64,000 nt of DNA from Rhizobiales bacterium IMCC20636 (GCA_016865015.1 CP018226.1:4309001-4373000); one strand, 5' to 3'; numbered from the stretch's first letter, positions 1-9,235 are shown. Made by a program: numbers and translations. The notes: generated by a model not told the origin, from the sequence alone.

Positions 1-1128
1 CTGATGCCGCTGATTCTTGAACTTCAGGAAAAATGGGCAGAGGCAAAAGAGGACCCGGCCTTTCATGCCGAGTTGCAGTATCTGAACACCCATTATACCG
101 GTCGCCCGTCCCCATTGTATTTTGCCGAACGTCTGACCGAGCATCTGGGCGGCGCAAAAATCTATTTCAAGCGGGATGAGCTGAATCACACAGGCTCTCA
201 CAAGATCAACAATTGCCTCGGCCAGATCTTGCTGGCCAAGCGCATGGGCAAGACCCGGATCATTGCAGAGACCGGTGCGGGCCAGCACGGTGTTGCAACC
301 GCAACTGTTGCCGCACGTTTCGGCTATCCGTGTGAAGTCTATATGGGCGCAACCGATGTGGAGCGTCAGGCACCCAATGTATTCCGCATGAAATTGCTGG
401 GCGCGCAGGTTCATCCGGTCAGTTCCGGCCATGGGACGCTCAAAGACGCCATGAATGAAGCACTGCGGGACTGGGTCACGAATGTCGATGATACCTATTA
501 TCTGATCGGCACAGCTGCAGGCCCTCATCCCTATCCCGAGATGGTGCGGGATTTTCAGTCGGTGATCGGTGCGGAAACCAAAGAGCAGATGATGGCCGCT
601 GAAGGCCGTTTGCCGGATATGCTGGTCGCAGCTGTTGGCGGCGGGTCAAATGCGATTGGCCTGTTCCACCCGTTCCTTGATGACCCCGACGTTCAGATGA
701 TCGGCGTCGAGGCTGGTGGCAAGGGGCTGGATGGCGACGAACATTGCGCATCCCTGACAGCCGGCAGTCCAGGCGTGCTGCATGGCAACCGGACCTATCT
801 GCTGCAAAATGAAGACGGACAGATCATGGATGGCCACTCGATTTCGGCGGGCCTAGATTATCCCGGCATCGGACCTGAGCATTCCTGGCTGAAAGAAACC
901 AAACGCGTCGAATATGTGCCGATCATGGATACTGAGGCGCTGGAAGCCTTTCAGTTGCTGACACGCCTTGAAGGTATTATTCCAGCGCTGGAGCCGGCCC
1001 ATGCCCTTGCAGAGGTTGTGAAGCGCGCGCCCAAAATGGGCAAGGACCAGATCATCGTGATGAATTTGTGCGGACGTGGTGACAAAGACGTCTTCGCAGT
1101 CGGCAAAATCATGGGCGTGGAGCTATAA
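1..1128 (+). CDS. trpB: Tryptophan synthase beta chain (5' partial)
   Basis: This PLP enzyme joins indole to L-serine in the last step of tryptophan synthesis, working as an alpha2-beta2 complex with TrpA. The reading frame is open through base 1 (CTG, Leu), so the true start lies outside the window; about 30 residues are missing compared with the usual length near 400. Visible hallmarks are the PLP-lysine segment HTGSHKINN (Lys codon 202-204), ETGAGQHG, and the phosphate-binding loop GGGSNAIG. The ATG at position 4 is internal (ETLMPLI-type context in the family) and is not the start. The stop is followed 2 bases later by the trpA start, so the two genes are translationally linked. Identification is certain; only the N-terminus is unseen. 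Confidence 0.97.
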   Translation: MMPLILELQEKWAEAKEDPAFHAELQYLNTHYTGRPSPLYFAERLTEHLGGAKIYFKRDELNHTGSHKINNCLGQILLAKRMGKTRIIAETGAGQHGVATATVAARFGYPCEVYMGATDVERQAPNVFRMKLLGAQVHPVSSGHGTLKDAMNEALRDWVTNVDDTYYLIGTAAGPHPYPEMVRDFQSVIGAETKEQMMAAEGRLPDMLVAAVGGGSNAIGLFHPFLDDPDVQMIGVEAGGKGLDGDEHCASLTAGSPGVLHGNRTYLLQNEDGQIMDGHSISAGLDYPGIGPEHSWLKETKRVEYVPIMDTEALEAFQLLTRLEGIIPALEPAHALAEVVKRAPKMGKDQIIVMNLCGRGDKDVFAVGKIMGVEL

Positions 1129-1130
1129 TC

Positions 1131-1970
1131 ATGACAACACGCATTGACCGCAGATTTGAAGCATTGAAAGCTGAAGGCCGCCCGGCGCTTGTGACCTATT
1201 TCATGGGTGGCGATCCGGATTTCGAAACATCCCTGCGCATCATGAAGGCATTGCCGAAGGCCGGCAGTGATGTGATCGAGCTTGGCATGCCGTTTTCCGA
1301 CCCCATGGCGGACGGGCCGGTGATCCAACTGGCCGGACAACGATCTCTCAAAGGTGGCCAGACGCTGGTGCGAACCCTGCAGATGGCAAGCGCATTTCGC
1401 GAAGAGGATGACACCACTCCGATTGTCATGATGGGCTACTACAACCCGATTTATGTTTACGGTGTGGACCGGTTCCTGACGGATGCGAAGAAAGCCGGGA
1501 TCGACGGTCTGATCATTGTCGATCTTCCGCCCGAAATGGACGAGGAATTGTGCCTTCCGGCTTTGAAAGCTGGTCTCAACTTCATCCGTCTTGCAACGCC
1601 GACAACCGATGAAAAACGGTTACCGAAAGTGTTGAGCAACACGTCCGGGTTTGTCTATTATGTGTCCATGACCGGCATTACGGGTTCTGCCATTGCCAGT
1701 TCCGGACCTGTGGCTGAAGCCGTTGCGCGGATCAAATCCCATACAGATTTGCCGGTGTGCATCGGCTTTGGTGTGAAAACCGCTGAGCAGGCGCAGGTCT
1801 TCGGCCAGGCCGCAGATGGTGTGGTTGTCGGTAGCGCCATTGTCGATGCAGTTGCAGGATGTCTGGCCGACGATGGCAGCCAGACGTCTGATCCTGCTGA
1901 AGCTGTGGCCGATCTGGTTCGACAGCTTGCCGAAGGTGTTCGCAAATCCCGGCTTGCAGAAGTCCGCTAA
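1131..1970 (+). CDS. trpA: Tryptophan synthase alpha chain
   Basis: This TIM-barrel subunit cleaves indole-3-glycerol phosphate to indole and glyceraldehyde 3-phosphate and channels indole to TrpB. The 279 residues match the family length. The catalytic Glu lies in [16 protein letters not shown], which also holds the catalytic Asp of the family, and the phosphate-binding GFGVKTAEQ and VVGSAIV segments are near the end. The start ATG at 1131 is 2 bases after the trpB stop. The gene is followed by accD after 69 bases without a terminator, the usual alphaproteobacterial trpBA-accD-folC arrangement. Confidence 0.97.
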   Translation: MTTRIDRRFEALKAEGRPALVTYFMGGDPDFETSLRIMKALPKAGSDVIELGMPFSDPMADGPVIQLAGQRSLKGGQTLVRTLQMASAFREEDDTTPIVMMGYYNPIYVYGVDRFLTDAKKAGIDGLIIVDLPPEMDEELCLPALKAGLNFIRLATPTTDEKRLPKVLSNTSGFVYYVSMTGITGSAIASSGPVAEAVARIKSHTDLPVCIGFGVKTAEQAQVFGQAADGVVVGSAIVDAVAGCLADDGSQTSDPAEAVADLVRQLAEGVRKSRLAEVR

Positions 1971-2039
1971 ACTGCCCACATTAAGAACCACAACCTACTC
2001 TCGACAGCTCGCAGCCCTACATTCGAGCAAGGAAAATCA

Positions 2040-3080
2040 ATGAATTGGATTAACAGCGTTGTCCGGCCCAAAATCCAGAATCTCTGGAACACCAAGCGGG
2101 AAGTACCGGAAAACTTATGGATCAAGTGCCCTGAATCCGGTGAAATGGTGTTCCACCGGGATCTGGAGGCCAATGATTTTGTCATTCCCAATTCCGGTTT
2201 CCACATGCGGATCAGCGCCGAACGACGGCTGACGAAGCTGTTTGATGACGGTGCATTTGAAAAGCTGGCGCTGCCGACAGCACCGGTGGATCCACTGAAG
2301 TTCCGCGACGAGCGGCGCTACACGGACCGGCTGAAAGATGCCAAGGCCAAAACCGGCTATGAAGACGCGATCATGCTCGGCAAAGGCCAGCTGGAAGAGA
2401 ACCCGGTGGTTGTGGCCGTTCAGGACTTCAATTTCATGGGCGGGTCGCTTGGGATGGCGGCCGGTGAAGCCATTATTGCAGGATTTCAGGCTGCAACCAA
2501 AGCCAAGGTTCCCTTCATTCTGTTTGCCGCGTCCGGCGGTGCACGCATGCAGGAAGGTATCTTGTCGCTCATGCAATTGCCGCGCACCACGGTCGCGCTG
2601 CAGCAGCACCGTGAGGCAGGTCTGCCCTATATCGTGGTACTGACCAACCCGACAACCGGTGGTGTGACCGCCTCCTATGCCATGTTGGGCGATGTCCACA
2701 TTGCCGAGCCTGGCGCTCTCATCGGCTTTGCCGGGCAGCGGGTTATCGAACAGACCATTCGCGAGAAACTTCCAGAAGGCTTTCAGCGTTCAGAATATCT
2801 GCTGGAGCATGGCATGGTGGACATGGTGGTGCATCGCCATCAAATGCGTACCACGCTGGCAAATCTGTGCAGACTGATGATGAAGCAACCGGCAAAAGCT
2901 GGCAAGAACGCGGAAGCTGACGCTGCAGTGCCTGCTCCGTCCAAAGACGAAAAGGCGAGCAAGGAAACACTTGTCGATGTGATTGAACTGGAACCGGTGG
3001 ACAGCGATCTCAAGCCAGTTGAGACGCCAGATGCCAAAACAGATGCCAAACCGGCAGAAACTCCGGTGAAGTCCGTATAA
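2040..3080 (+). CDS. accD: Acetyl-CoA carboxylase carboxyltransferase subunit beta
   Basis: This is the beta half of the carboxyltransferase that moves CO2 from biotin to acetyl-CoA, the first committed step of fatty acid synthesis; its partner AccA is not in the window. The crotonase-fold core (about residues 60-285) is well conserved, with [22 protein letters not shown] and [17 protein letters not shown]. The family's N-terminal four-cysteine zinc finger is degenerate: only Cys30 remains (KCPESGEM), and the second pair is replaced by VIPNSG. The last 60 or so residues are a low-complexity Ala/Lys/Asp/Glu-rich tail. It sits between trpA and folC in one apparent operon. Confidence 0.95.
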   Translation: MNWINSVVRPKIQNLWNTKREVPENLWIKCPESGEMVFHRDLEANDFVIPNSGFHMRISAERRLTKLFDDGAFEKLALPTAPVDPLKFRDERRYTDRLKDAKAKTGYEDAIMLGKGQLEENPVVVAVQDFNFMGGSLGMAAGEAIIAGFQAATKAKVPFILFAASGGARMQEGILSLMQLPRTTVALQQHREAGLPYIVVLTNPTTGGVTASYAMLGDVHIAEPGALIGFAGQRVIEQTIREKLPEGFQRSEYLLEHGMVDMVVHRHQMRTTLANLCRLMMKQPAKAGKNAEADAAVPAPSKDEKASKETLVDVIELEPVDSDLKPVETPDAKTDAKPAETPVKSV

Positions 3081-3169
3081 GCGATCGCAGCCAACACCCG
3101 ACCAGAAGCTCAACAAAGAGCGCTTGACTGGTTTTCGATATTCCTGTCCGCAGCAAATGAAGAAATCTG

Positions 3170-4489
3170 ATGGACCATACCACTGCAATTCTGGAACGGC
3201 TGACACAGCTACATCCGCGCCTGATGGACCTTTCGCTTGGCCGGTTGGAAGCTCTGCTGGACAAACTCGGCAATCCTGAGAATTCCCTGCCGCCGACCAT
3301 TCATGTCGCAGGCACCAATGGCAAAGGCTCGACCACAGCCTATTTGCGCAGCCTTCTGGAGGCTGACGGGAAGCGGGTACACGTTTACACCTCGCCCCAT
3401 CTGGTGCGGTTTCATGAACGTATCCGGCTGGGCCAGCATGGCGGCGGAAAACTTGTCGACGATGAGACGCTTATTTCCACAATGCTGGAAGTTGAGCGCA
3501 TCAATGCTGGCGCTGCAATCACTCAATTTGAAATCACCACCGCCATTGCGTTCAAGCTGTTTGCCGAAAACTCTGCAGATGTCTTGTTGCTGGAAGTGGG
3601 GTTGGGCGGGCGCTTTGATGCGACCAATGTGATTGATCAGCCGCTGGCCTGCGTGATCACTCCCATCTCGATGGATCATGAGAGTTTTCTGGGCAATTCA
3701 CTGGGAAGCATCGCCTATGAAAAGGCGGGTATTCTGAAACCCGGCGTCCCGGCGATTATTGCACGGCAAGTTCCCGAAGCCATGTCTGTCATTGCTGAAG
3801 TGGCAGGACGTATTGGAACGCCGATGCACATCCTGGGTCAGGATTTTGATGCCTTTGGCGAACATGGCCGCATGATTTACCAGACAGAGCAGCGCGTGAT
3901 GGACCTTCCTCTGCCCAATCTTGTCGGCCAACATCAAATCGGCAATGCCGCTCTGGCTCTTGCAACTCTTGACATTGCCGGTCTGTTGCCGAGCCCAGAG
4001 GCGCGTGAATATGGGTTGGGCCATGCTATCTGGCCAGCGCGCCTGCAGCGTTTACAGAGCGGTGCGTTGACGAAGATTGCTCATCCAGACACGGAAATCT
4101 GGCTGGATGGCGGCCATAATCCCGGTGCGGGAGCTGTGGTTGCCAGCACAATGGCTGCCCTGGAGGAGCGCGTCGAGCGCCCGCTGTTTCTGATCGCCGG
4201 CATGCTCAACACCAAGGACCCCATCGGCTTCTTTGAACCATTTGAAAGCCTGGCACGGCATGTCTTCACGGTGACCATTCCGGGCGCCGACTCGTCTCGC
4301 GATGCCGAAGAACTGGCGCATCTGGCAATTGCCGCAGGCCTCAGTGCCGAACCCGCTGAGTCGGTTGAGGCAGCACTTGCCGCGATGTCAGAAAACTGGC
4401 GCTATGAGAACAGCCCGCGCGTCCTGATCTGTGGATCGCTGTATCTGGCCGGGGAAGTTCTGAAGGCCAATGGAACAATGCCGGAATAA
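3170..4489 (+). CDS. folC: Bifunctional folylpolyglutamate/dihydrofolate synthase
   Basis: This cytosolic ATP-dependent ligase adds glutamate to dihydropteroate and folates. The 439 residues are of normal length. The Mur-ligase-type P-loop GTNGKGST is near residue 45, followed by the folate-family segments GLGGRFDATN and SMDHESFLG, and the C-terminal domain begins near LDGGHNPGAG. The ATG at 3170 lies 89 bases after accD in the same orientation. The gene ends in a strong hairpin terminator at 4498-4527. Confidence 0.96.
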   Translation: MDHTTAILERLTQLHPRLMDLSLGRLEALLDKLGNPENSLPPTIHVAGTNGKGSTTAYLRSLLEADGKRVHVYTSPHLVRFHERIRLGQHGGGKLVDDETLISTMLEVERINAGAAITQFEITTAIAFKLFAENSADVLLLEVGLGGRFDATNVIDQPLACVITPISMDHESFLGNSLGSIAYEKAGILKPGVPAIIARQVPEAMSVIAEVAGRIGTPMHILGQDFDAFGEHGRMIYQTEQRVMDLPLPNLVGQHQIGNAALALATLDIAGLLPSPEAREYGLGHAIWPARLQRLQSGALTKIAHPDTEIWLDGGHNPGAGAVVASTMAALEERVERPLFLIAGMLNTKDPIGFFEPFESLARHVFTVTIPGADSSRDAEELAHLAIAAGLSAEPAESVEAALAAMSENWRYENSPRVLICGSLYLAGEVLKANGTMPE

Positions 4490-4497
4490 AACCCAAG

Positions 4498-4527
4498 AAA
4501 GAGCCCCGGACTGGCCGGGGCTCTTTT
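4498..4527. terminator. Bidirectional intrinsic terminator (folC / trxA)
   Basis: A perfect 12-base inverted repeat, AAAGAGCCCCGG with a 5-base loop ACTGG and CCGGGGCTCTTT, lies between the convergent folC and trxA genes. The A and T runs flanking the stem let it terminate transcription on both strands. Confidence 0.88.
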
Positions 4528-4555
4528 CGCGTAATTTGACAGTTTTGGAAGCCGA

Positions 4556-4876
4556 TCAGGCAGCGCCTGAAATCCACTTGTCGAGGTCACCCTTTGGGGC
4601 CGCTCCAACCTTCATGTCGACCGGCTCACCGTTTTTGAACATGATGAGTGTTGGAATAGAACGCACGCCATATTTGATGGCTGTGTTCTGGTTTTCGTCG
4701 ATGTTGAGCTTGACGATCTTGACCTTGTCACCAACGGATTCAGAGATTTCCTCAAGTGCCGGGGCGATCATCTTGCAGGGGCCGCACCATTCCGCCCAGA
4801 AATCCACCACAACCGGTGTATCTGAATTCAATACTGAGGCTTCAAAATCTGCATCTGTAACTGTATGAGTCGTCAT
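4556..4876 (-). CDS. trxA: Thioredoxin 1
   Basis: This small cytosolic disulfide reductase supplies electrons to ribonucleotide reductase, methionine sulfoxide reductases and other targets. The 106 residues show the active site WCGPCK after VVDFWAE and the cis-proline loop RSIPTLIMF. Length and motifs are those of a classical single-domain TrxA without a signal peptide. It is convergent with folC. Confidence 0.96.
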   Translation of the reverse strand: MTTHTVTDADFEASVLNSDTPVVVDFWAEWCGPCKMIAPALEEISESVGDKVKIVKLNIDENQNTAIKYGVRSIPTLIMFKNGEPVDMKVGAAPKGDLDKWISGAA

Positions 4877-5067
4877 CTTTTCAATTCTCCAATACAGCGC
4901 ATCGAGATAATCGATTCGCGCCTTGATAGCTTGACTGCAACGTAGGAACCCGACTGCGGCAGGTCAAGGAGTGCGGCACCAGCTCCGTTCACAAGTGTTT
5001 GACCTGCAAAGCTCGTCCAGATGCACTATATATGGGGAAGATATTTACAGATGATAGGCACATATTG

Positions 5068-5910
5068 ATGGATTCACCCTTTTCCTTTTCAGAAGGCCTT
5101 GTCCGGCTCAGCGTTTTCCTTGGCGTCTTTGCGGCCATGGCCCTGTTTGAAATTGTTGCACCGCGGCGTCATCTGATCCATGGCCGCAGCGGGCGCTGGG
5201 TGACAAATTTCTCCATCATCGTGCTGGATTCCGTGATCATACGGGTCCTGTTTCCCGCTGCTGCAGTGGGCATCGCAGTCTGGGCGCATGACAATCAGAT
5301 CGGGTTGTATCCTTGGGCTGTGGCGCAGGGCATTGCTCCACCAGTCTGGCTGTTCGGACTTGTGGTGTTCATTTTCATGGATTTTGCCATCTGGTTTCAA
5401 CATCTGGTGTTTCACAAGATCCCGATATTCTGGCGGTTTCACAAGGTCCACCATTCCGACCCGGATATTGATGTGACAACTGCAATCCGTTTTCACCCGG
5501 TGGAAATTGTGCTCAGCATGCTGATCAAGGCTGCGCTGATCATTCTGCTGGGCGCACCCGCCTTCGCAATCTTCCTGTTTGAAGTGGTGCTGAATGGCTG
5601 TGCCATGTTCAATCACAGCAATGTCAAACTGCCTGCCTGGATTGATACACCGTTGCGCAAGCTGATTGTCACGCCGGATATGCACCGGGTTCATCACTCC
5701 ATCCGGCATCATGAGACCGACAGCAATTACGGCTTCAATTTTTCAATCTGGGATCGGCTGTTCGGGACCTATAATGATCAACCGGAAGACGGGCATGAAG
5801 GCATGACCATTGGTCTGCAGGAATACCAACATGGAGAACCGGTCCGGCTAAGTTGGAGTCTATGGCTGCCATTTGTCAGGAAAGATCAAAAGAAACTTAC
5901 GGGCCAGTAG
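5068..5910 (+). CDS. Sterol desaturase/fatty acid hydroxylase family membrane protein
   Basis: This is an integral-membrane di-iron enzyme of the fatty acid hydroxylase superfamily, which hydroxylates or desaturates lipids or sterol-like molecules. The histidine clusters are present: HLVFH, then WRFHKVHHSD, then MHRVHHSIRHHETDSNYG. Four or so hydrophobic helices surround them. I place the start at ATG 5068 (MDSPFSF), just before the first membrane helix. In-frame starts at 5032 (ATG) and 4999 (TTG) would add an unconserved-looking 12-23 residues. The 3' end overlaps the convergent next gene by 25 bases. The substrate cannot be told from sequence. Confidence 0.85.
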   Translation: MDSPFSFSEGLVRLSVFLGVFAAMALFEIVAPRRHLIHGRSGRWVTNFSIIVLDSVIIRVLFPAAAVGIAVWAHDNQIGLYPWAVAQGIAPPVWLFGLVVFIFMDFAIWFQHLVFHKIPIFWRFHKVHHSDPDIDVTTAIRFHPVEIVLSMLIKAALIILLGAPAFAIFLFEVVLNGCAMFNHSNVKLPAWIDTPLRKLIVTPDMHRVHHSIRHHETDSNYGFNFSIWDRLFGTYNDQPEDGHEGMTIGLQEYQHGEPVRLSWSLWLPFVRKDQKKLTGQ

Positions 5911-6812
5911 CGCAAATACAGTTCAGCGAATTTGCCGGACTTGAATATTTCGCGAATTGCGTAGTCAAAGCCCTGTTTCAGTTCCGGACGTGTTGGCGAG
6001 AACGCCATGGCAAAGCCATTGCCGAAAAACCTTGGCTCCAGATAGGGGCCACCGACAAATTGGCAGCAGCCACGCGACTGCTCGCCATTGAGCCACAAAG
6101 ACAGCGACAGACCGTCACCAAATGTAAAATCCACTTCGCCCTCCCGCAAGGCGCGGCGGGCTGCAAAGCGGCTGTCATAGGGGTGCAGATCGGCGTGTGT
6201 GAAGAAACCATTCAGAAAGGCTTCATGGGACGTTCCAGTGACAAAACTGATGCTGCGTCCAGCCATATCCTCCACTTTTGGCAGGTCTCCACTTCCCGCC
6301 TTGGCAGCAAATCTTGCTGGCGTGGTCAGGTAGACATCTGACAGTAAAAGCCCCTGCGCAAGGGCTGTGGGCACCGAAATCCCGGAGATAATGGCATCGC
6401 CCTTGCCGTCCCCCAACGTACCGACCAGATCGGTGTAGGGCCGTACAAGTATCTGGCAGGAAATCTTCAGCTCGTCACACAGGGCCCGTGCAAAATCGAC
6501 ATGAAAGCCGGCCAATTGGCCATCGCGCGCCAAATAGCTGAAAGGTGGAAAATCGTCGGTCATCAGAAAGCGGACCGAGCCAAGGTCCTCGGCAGAGGGC
6601 CGATCACCAACTGTCTTGAAATCCCAGTAATTCGGCACATGGCCAAGTGTCGCCTGTAGTGGATCATCAACTGGCGTTGCGGTGTTCTGCGCATAGCCCG
6701 GTGCTGAAACAAGCAGCGCTGCCACAGTTGCACAGATTGCAAAAATTGAGGATGGAGAGGACGATTCCTGCGGCTTTCTCTGCGCCGTCAAACTTTCCCC
6801 GCTATGTGTCAT
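5886..6812 (-). CDS. Periplasmic solute-binding protein, family 3 (amino-acid-type)
   Basis: The 308 residues begin with a signal peptide (hydrophobic stretch about residues 22-37, likely cut after APGYAQ), followed by a family 3 bilobed binding domain: RFLMTDDFPPFSYLARDG, AGFHVDFARALCDEL and a second lobe with FVTGTSHEAF. These proteins deliver amino acids or similar small ligands to ABC importers or act as sensors. No permease or ATPase gene is beside it, so it is an orphan binding protein here. Its last 25 bases overlap the end of the convergent hydroxylase gene. Confidence 0.8.
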   Translation of the reverse strand: MTHSGESLTAQRKPQESSSPSSIFAICATVAALLVSAPGYAQNTATPVDDPLQATLGHVPNYWDFKTVGDRPSAEDLGSVRFLMTDDFPPFSYLARDGQLAGFHVDFARALCDELKISCQILVRPYTDLVGTLGDGKGDAIISGISVPTALAQGLLLSDVYLTTPARFAAKAGSGDLPKVEDMAGRSISFVTGTSHEAFLNGFFTHADLHPYDSRFAARRALREGEVDFTFGDGLSLSLWLNGEQSRGCCQFVGGPYLEPRFFGNGFAMAFSPTRPELKQGFDYAIREIFKSGKFAELYLRYWPVSFF

Positions 6813-7076
6813 TCAATCAGTTTCCCTGCAGATCATGTTCAAAACATTCATGACATTTTCTGAATGGCATATTTCAGATCGAAAATCTATTTTCCGGCAC
6901 ATGTTTGACGGGGAAACACCAATTGTATCGCGATCAAAACGCGATCCGGCCATAACGCGCACACTATTGGAGCAAAAAATGTCTCGCTGGTGTTGTTCCT
7001 GACAAATAAAACGCCACATCGGAATTGCTTTGGCTGAAGACCGAAGCAGTGTTCCCATTACCCATGGTCAGTCAAA

Positions 7077-7892
7077 ATGGATCAGAAGCTCCGCGCTTTT
7101 TACGAAAACAAGACAACTGAATATGTAATTGCCGGGCTGGTGGTTTTGAATGCAATCACGCTCGGACTGGAAACCAGCGACCGGGCGATGGCGGTGGCTG
7201 GTCCATTGCTGATGCTGGCTGACAGGGTTTTGCTCGGCACATTTGTGGTGGAGCTGATCGGTCGGATGTTCGCCTATCGTGGCGCATTCTTCCGCGATGG
7301 CTGGCGCATATTCGATTTTGTCATCATCTCGATTGCTCTGGTGCCATCAAGCGGCGCGCTGTCGGTCTTGCGTGCCTTGCGAATCCTTCGAATTCTGCGG
7401 CTTATCAGCCTGCTGCCCTCGTTACGACGGGTGGTTGGTGCCATGGTGACCGCCTTGCCGGGCATGGGGTCGGTGCTGATGCTTCTGACGCTGGTGTTTT
7501 ATATCGCCTCTGTCATTGCCACAAAACTGTATGGCGACAGCTTTCCGCAATGGTTCGGATCCATTGGCGAATCCGCCTATTCGCTGTTTCAGATCATGAC
7601 ACTGGAAAGCTGGTCGATGGGCATTGTGCGCCCGGTGATGGAGGAATTCCCCTACGCCTGGATGTTCTTTGTTGTCTTCATCCTGTTTTCAAGCTTCATG
7701 GTCATCAATCTGCTGATCGGAATAATCGTCGGTGCGATGCAGGAAGAACATGAAGCCGCGCTTCTGGAAGAGGAAGCTGGCAGTGAGGCTGCGGCCCGTC
7801 AGCGGGATGATCAAAAAGCTGTTCTGGCCGAATTGAAAACCGTCCGGGCCGAACTGGCTGAATTGCGCAAAGAGATCAACGCCAGAGTCTGA
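7077..7892 (+). CDS. Bacterial voltage-gated sodium channel (NaChBac/BacNav family)
   Basis: The 271-residue protein has the architecture of a one-repeat voltage-gated channel that forms homotetramers in the cytoplasmic membrane. S1-S3 occupy about residues 15-100. S4 carries arginines at every third position (LRALRILRILR, about residues 101-113). The pore helix and selectivity filter TLESWSMG span residues 175-182, with Glu177 the predicted high-field-strength site. S6 ends in INLLIGIIVGAM. A C-terminal heptad-like Glu/Ala/Leu-rich stretch (about 225-270) fits the tetrameric coiled coil of the family. The filter matches the characterised sodium-selective channels NavAb and NavMs. It is a single-gene unit between divergent and convergent neighbours. 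Confidence 0.93.
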   Translation: MDQKLRAFYENKTTEYVIAGLVVLNAITLGLETSDRAMAVAGPLLMLADRVLLGTFVVELIGRMFAYRGAFFRDGWRIFDFVIISIALVPSSGALSVLRALRILRILRLISLLPSLRRVVGAMVTALPGMGSVLMLLTLVFYIASVIATKLYGDSFPQWFGSIGESAYSLFQIMTLESWSMGIVRPVMEEFPYAWMFFVVFILFSSFMVINLLIGIIVGAMQEEHEAALLEEEAGSEAAARQRDDQKAVLAELKTVRAELAELRKEINARV

Positions 7893-7923
7893 ACCCTATT
7901 GGGAAATCAAGGTGAGGTCAGTG

Positions 7924-9057
7924 CTAGGCCTTGAAATGCTTGGACAGTTTCAGGCCCTGCCCCTGATAGTTTGATTTCAGGTCAGCGCCATACAGCGCAT
8001 CCGGGCGATCCAGCATCGGCTCATAGACCAGGCGGCCAATTGTCTGGCCGTGTTCCAGAATGAATGGCACTTCATGGCTGCGCACTTCCAGCACAGCCCG
8101 GCTGCCTGTCAGATTGCCCGCAGCATCCTTCGTGTGACCGAAACCGGGGTCAAAAAATCCGGCATAATGCACCCGGAATTCGCCAACCAGAGGATCGAAC
8201 GGCACCATTTCGGCGGCGTAGTCCGGCGGTACCTGAACCGCTTCGCGTGACACCAGAATGTAAAACTGGTCCGGGTCAAGAATCAGCTCGGCGGCACCGC
8301 GCGGGTAGATCGGTTCCCAGAAATCCAGAACTTCATAAGCGCCGGGCCTGTCCACATCCACAACAGCGGAATGGGGTTTGCCGCGATAGCCAATCGGCGC
8401 GCCTTCGCCCTTGCCTTCCAGATCGATGGAGAATGCCAGACCATCGGCAATATGCGGCTCGCTGCCAATCACCAGTGGCGTGGTGTTATGCAGCGTAGTC
8501 AATTCCTGATCGCTGAGTTGCGGGTGGCCACTGCGGAAGCGGATCTGCGACAGGCGCGATCCGGGTCGCACCACAATCGGGAATGTCCGGGGGCTTATTT
8601 CCAGATAGAGCGGGCCCGAATAGCCCTGTGGTATCTGGTCAAACTCTCGCGCTTTGTCGACAATCACGCGGGTGAAGATATCAAGCCGCCCGGTTGAACT
8701 TTTGGGATTGGCCGATGCAGACAGGCCCTGTGGCAGATCAAGCCGCTCCTGCAAGGGCACAAGATAGACGCATCCGGTTTCCAGAACGGCCCCCGACGCA
8801 AGGTCAACGACGTGCATTGTGTAACGCGCCAGCTTCTCGGCCACTGACAATTCCGGGCCGGGAAGAAAGCTGGCGCGGATGCGATAGGCGATGCTGCCAA
8901 GCCGCAAATCGAGACTGGCTGGCTGTATCTGACCTTCGACCGGTTCCGCGTCTGCCGCGATGCCGCCATTGGCAAACAGGTCCCTGATCATACGGTCCGG
9001 CAGAATTCCTGCTGCCTGATCTTCCGACTTGCCTGTCACAATAGAACCTCGTTTCAC
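7924..9057 (-). CDS. dcd: 2'-deoxycytidine 5'-triphosphate deaminase, double-length (Dcd family)
   Basis: This enzyme belongs to the dUTPase/dCTP deaminase superfamily and would convert dCTP to dUTP, feeding dTTP synthesis. At about 377 residues it is twice the length of classical Dcd (about 190). The trimer-forming jelly-roll is seen in the first half (QIQPASLDLRLG, then ANPKSSTGRLDIFTRV), and the second half holds further fold-like segments (DPDQFYILVSREAVQVP, GFFDPGFG). This long form is common in Rhizobiales. An AAGGAAGG ribosome site precedes a GTG at 9057; a TTG one codon earlier (9060) has better spacing and is an alternative start. The gene is divergent from metZ. Confidence 0.87.
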   Translation of the reverse strand: MKRGSIVTGKSEDQAAGILPDRMIRDLFANGGIAADAEPVEGQIQPASLDLRLGSIAYRIRASFLPGPELSVAEKLARYTMHVVDLASGAVLETGCVYLVPLQERLDLPQGLSASANPKSSTGRLDIFTRVIVDKAREFDQIPQGYSGPLYLEISPRTFPIVVRPGSRLSQIRFRSGHPQLSDQELTTLHNTTPLVIGSEPHIADGLAFSIDLEGKGEGAPIGYRGKPHSAVVDVDRPGAYEVLDFWEPIYPRGAAELILDPDQFYILVSREAVQVPPDYAAEMVPFDPLVGEFRVHYAGFFDPGFGHTKDAAGNLTGSRAVLEVRSHEVPFILEHGQTIGRLVYEPMLDRPDALYGADLKSNYQGQGLKLSKHFKA

Positions 9058-9090
9058 CAATTTGTCGACCTTCCTTAACCGATTGCAGGA

Positions 9091-9119
9091 TTGACGCCAA
9101 GCGGCAAGGCCGTTATTGC
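9091..9119 (+). promoter_or_regulatory. Candidate sigma-70 promoter for the metZ leader
   Basis: TTGACG at 9091-9096 and TATTGC at 9114-9119 are separated by 17 bases and would start transcription just upstream of the riboswitch aptamer at 9128. The -35 match is good and the -10 match is weak, so this is tentative. Confidence 0.3.
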
Positions 9120-9127
9120 TGCCCTAT

Positions 9128-9189
9128 ATCGTGGTCATTTGAGCCGACCGGCTTGCCGCCACGTTAAACAAGGCGCTAAAAGGTCGGAG
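9128..9189 (+). ncRNA. SAM-II riboswitch
   Basis: The leader of metZ fits the SAM-II (metA-motif) aptamer. P1 pairs CGTGG (9130-9134) with CCACG (9159-9163). The P1 loop contains CCGACC (9144-9149), which pairs with GGTCGG (9182-9187) as the defining pseudoknot. Between them are the family's conserved TTAAA and GCTAAA (9175-9180) segments. SAM-II is known upstream of methionine biosynthesis genes in alphaproteobacteria. GTCGGAG (9183-9189) can alternatively pair with CTCCGAC (9204-9210), so SAM binding would free the terminator that follows. Confidence 0.88.
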
Positions 9190-9199
9190 AGCGTGCAAG

Positions 9200-9235
9200 C
9201 CCGCTCCGACATGAAGCGTCGGAACGGGTTTTTTT
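9200..9235 (+). terminator. Riboswitch-controlled intrinsic terminator
   Basis: The stem pairs CCCG (9200-9203) plus TCCGAC (9205-9210) with GTCGGA (9218-9223) plus CGGG (9225-9228) around one C/A mismatch. It has a 7-base loop and seven T residues at 9229-9235. Its 5' arm is also the partner of the candidate antiterminator GTCGGAG at 9183-9189, which overlaps the aptamer pseudoknot. This predicts premature termination when SAM is bound. Confidence 0.87.

Noticed and set aside
4470-4868. A plus-strand frame of 132 codons antisense to trxA
   Set aside because: It crosses the folC/trxA terminator and mirrors the trxA codons; thioredoxin is unmistakable on the other strand.
6900-7000. Direct repeats CGCGATC near 6950 as a regulatory site for the sodium channel
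   Set aside because: Two short copies four bases apart are too weak to separate from chance.
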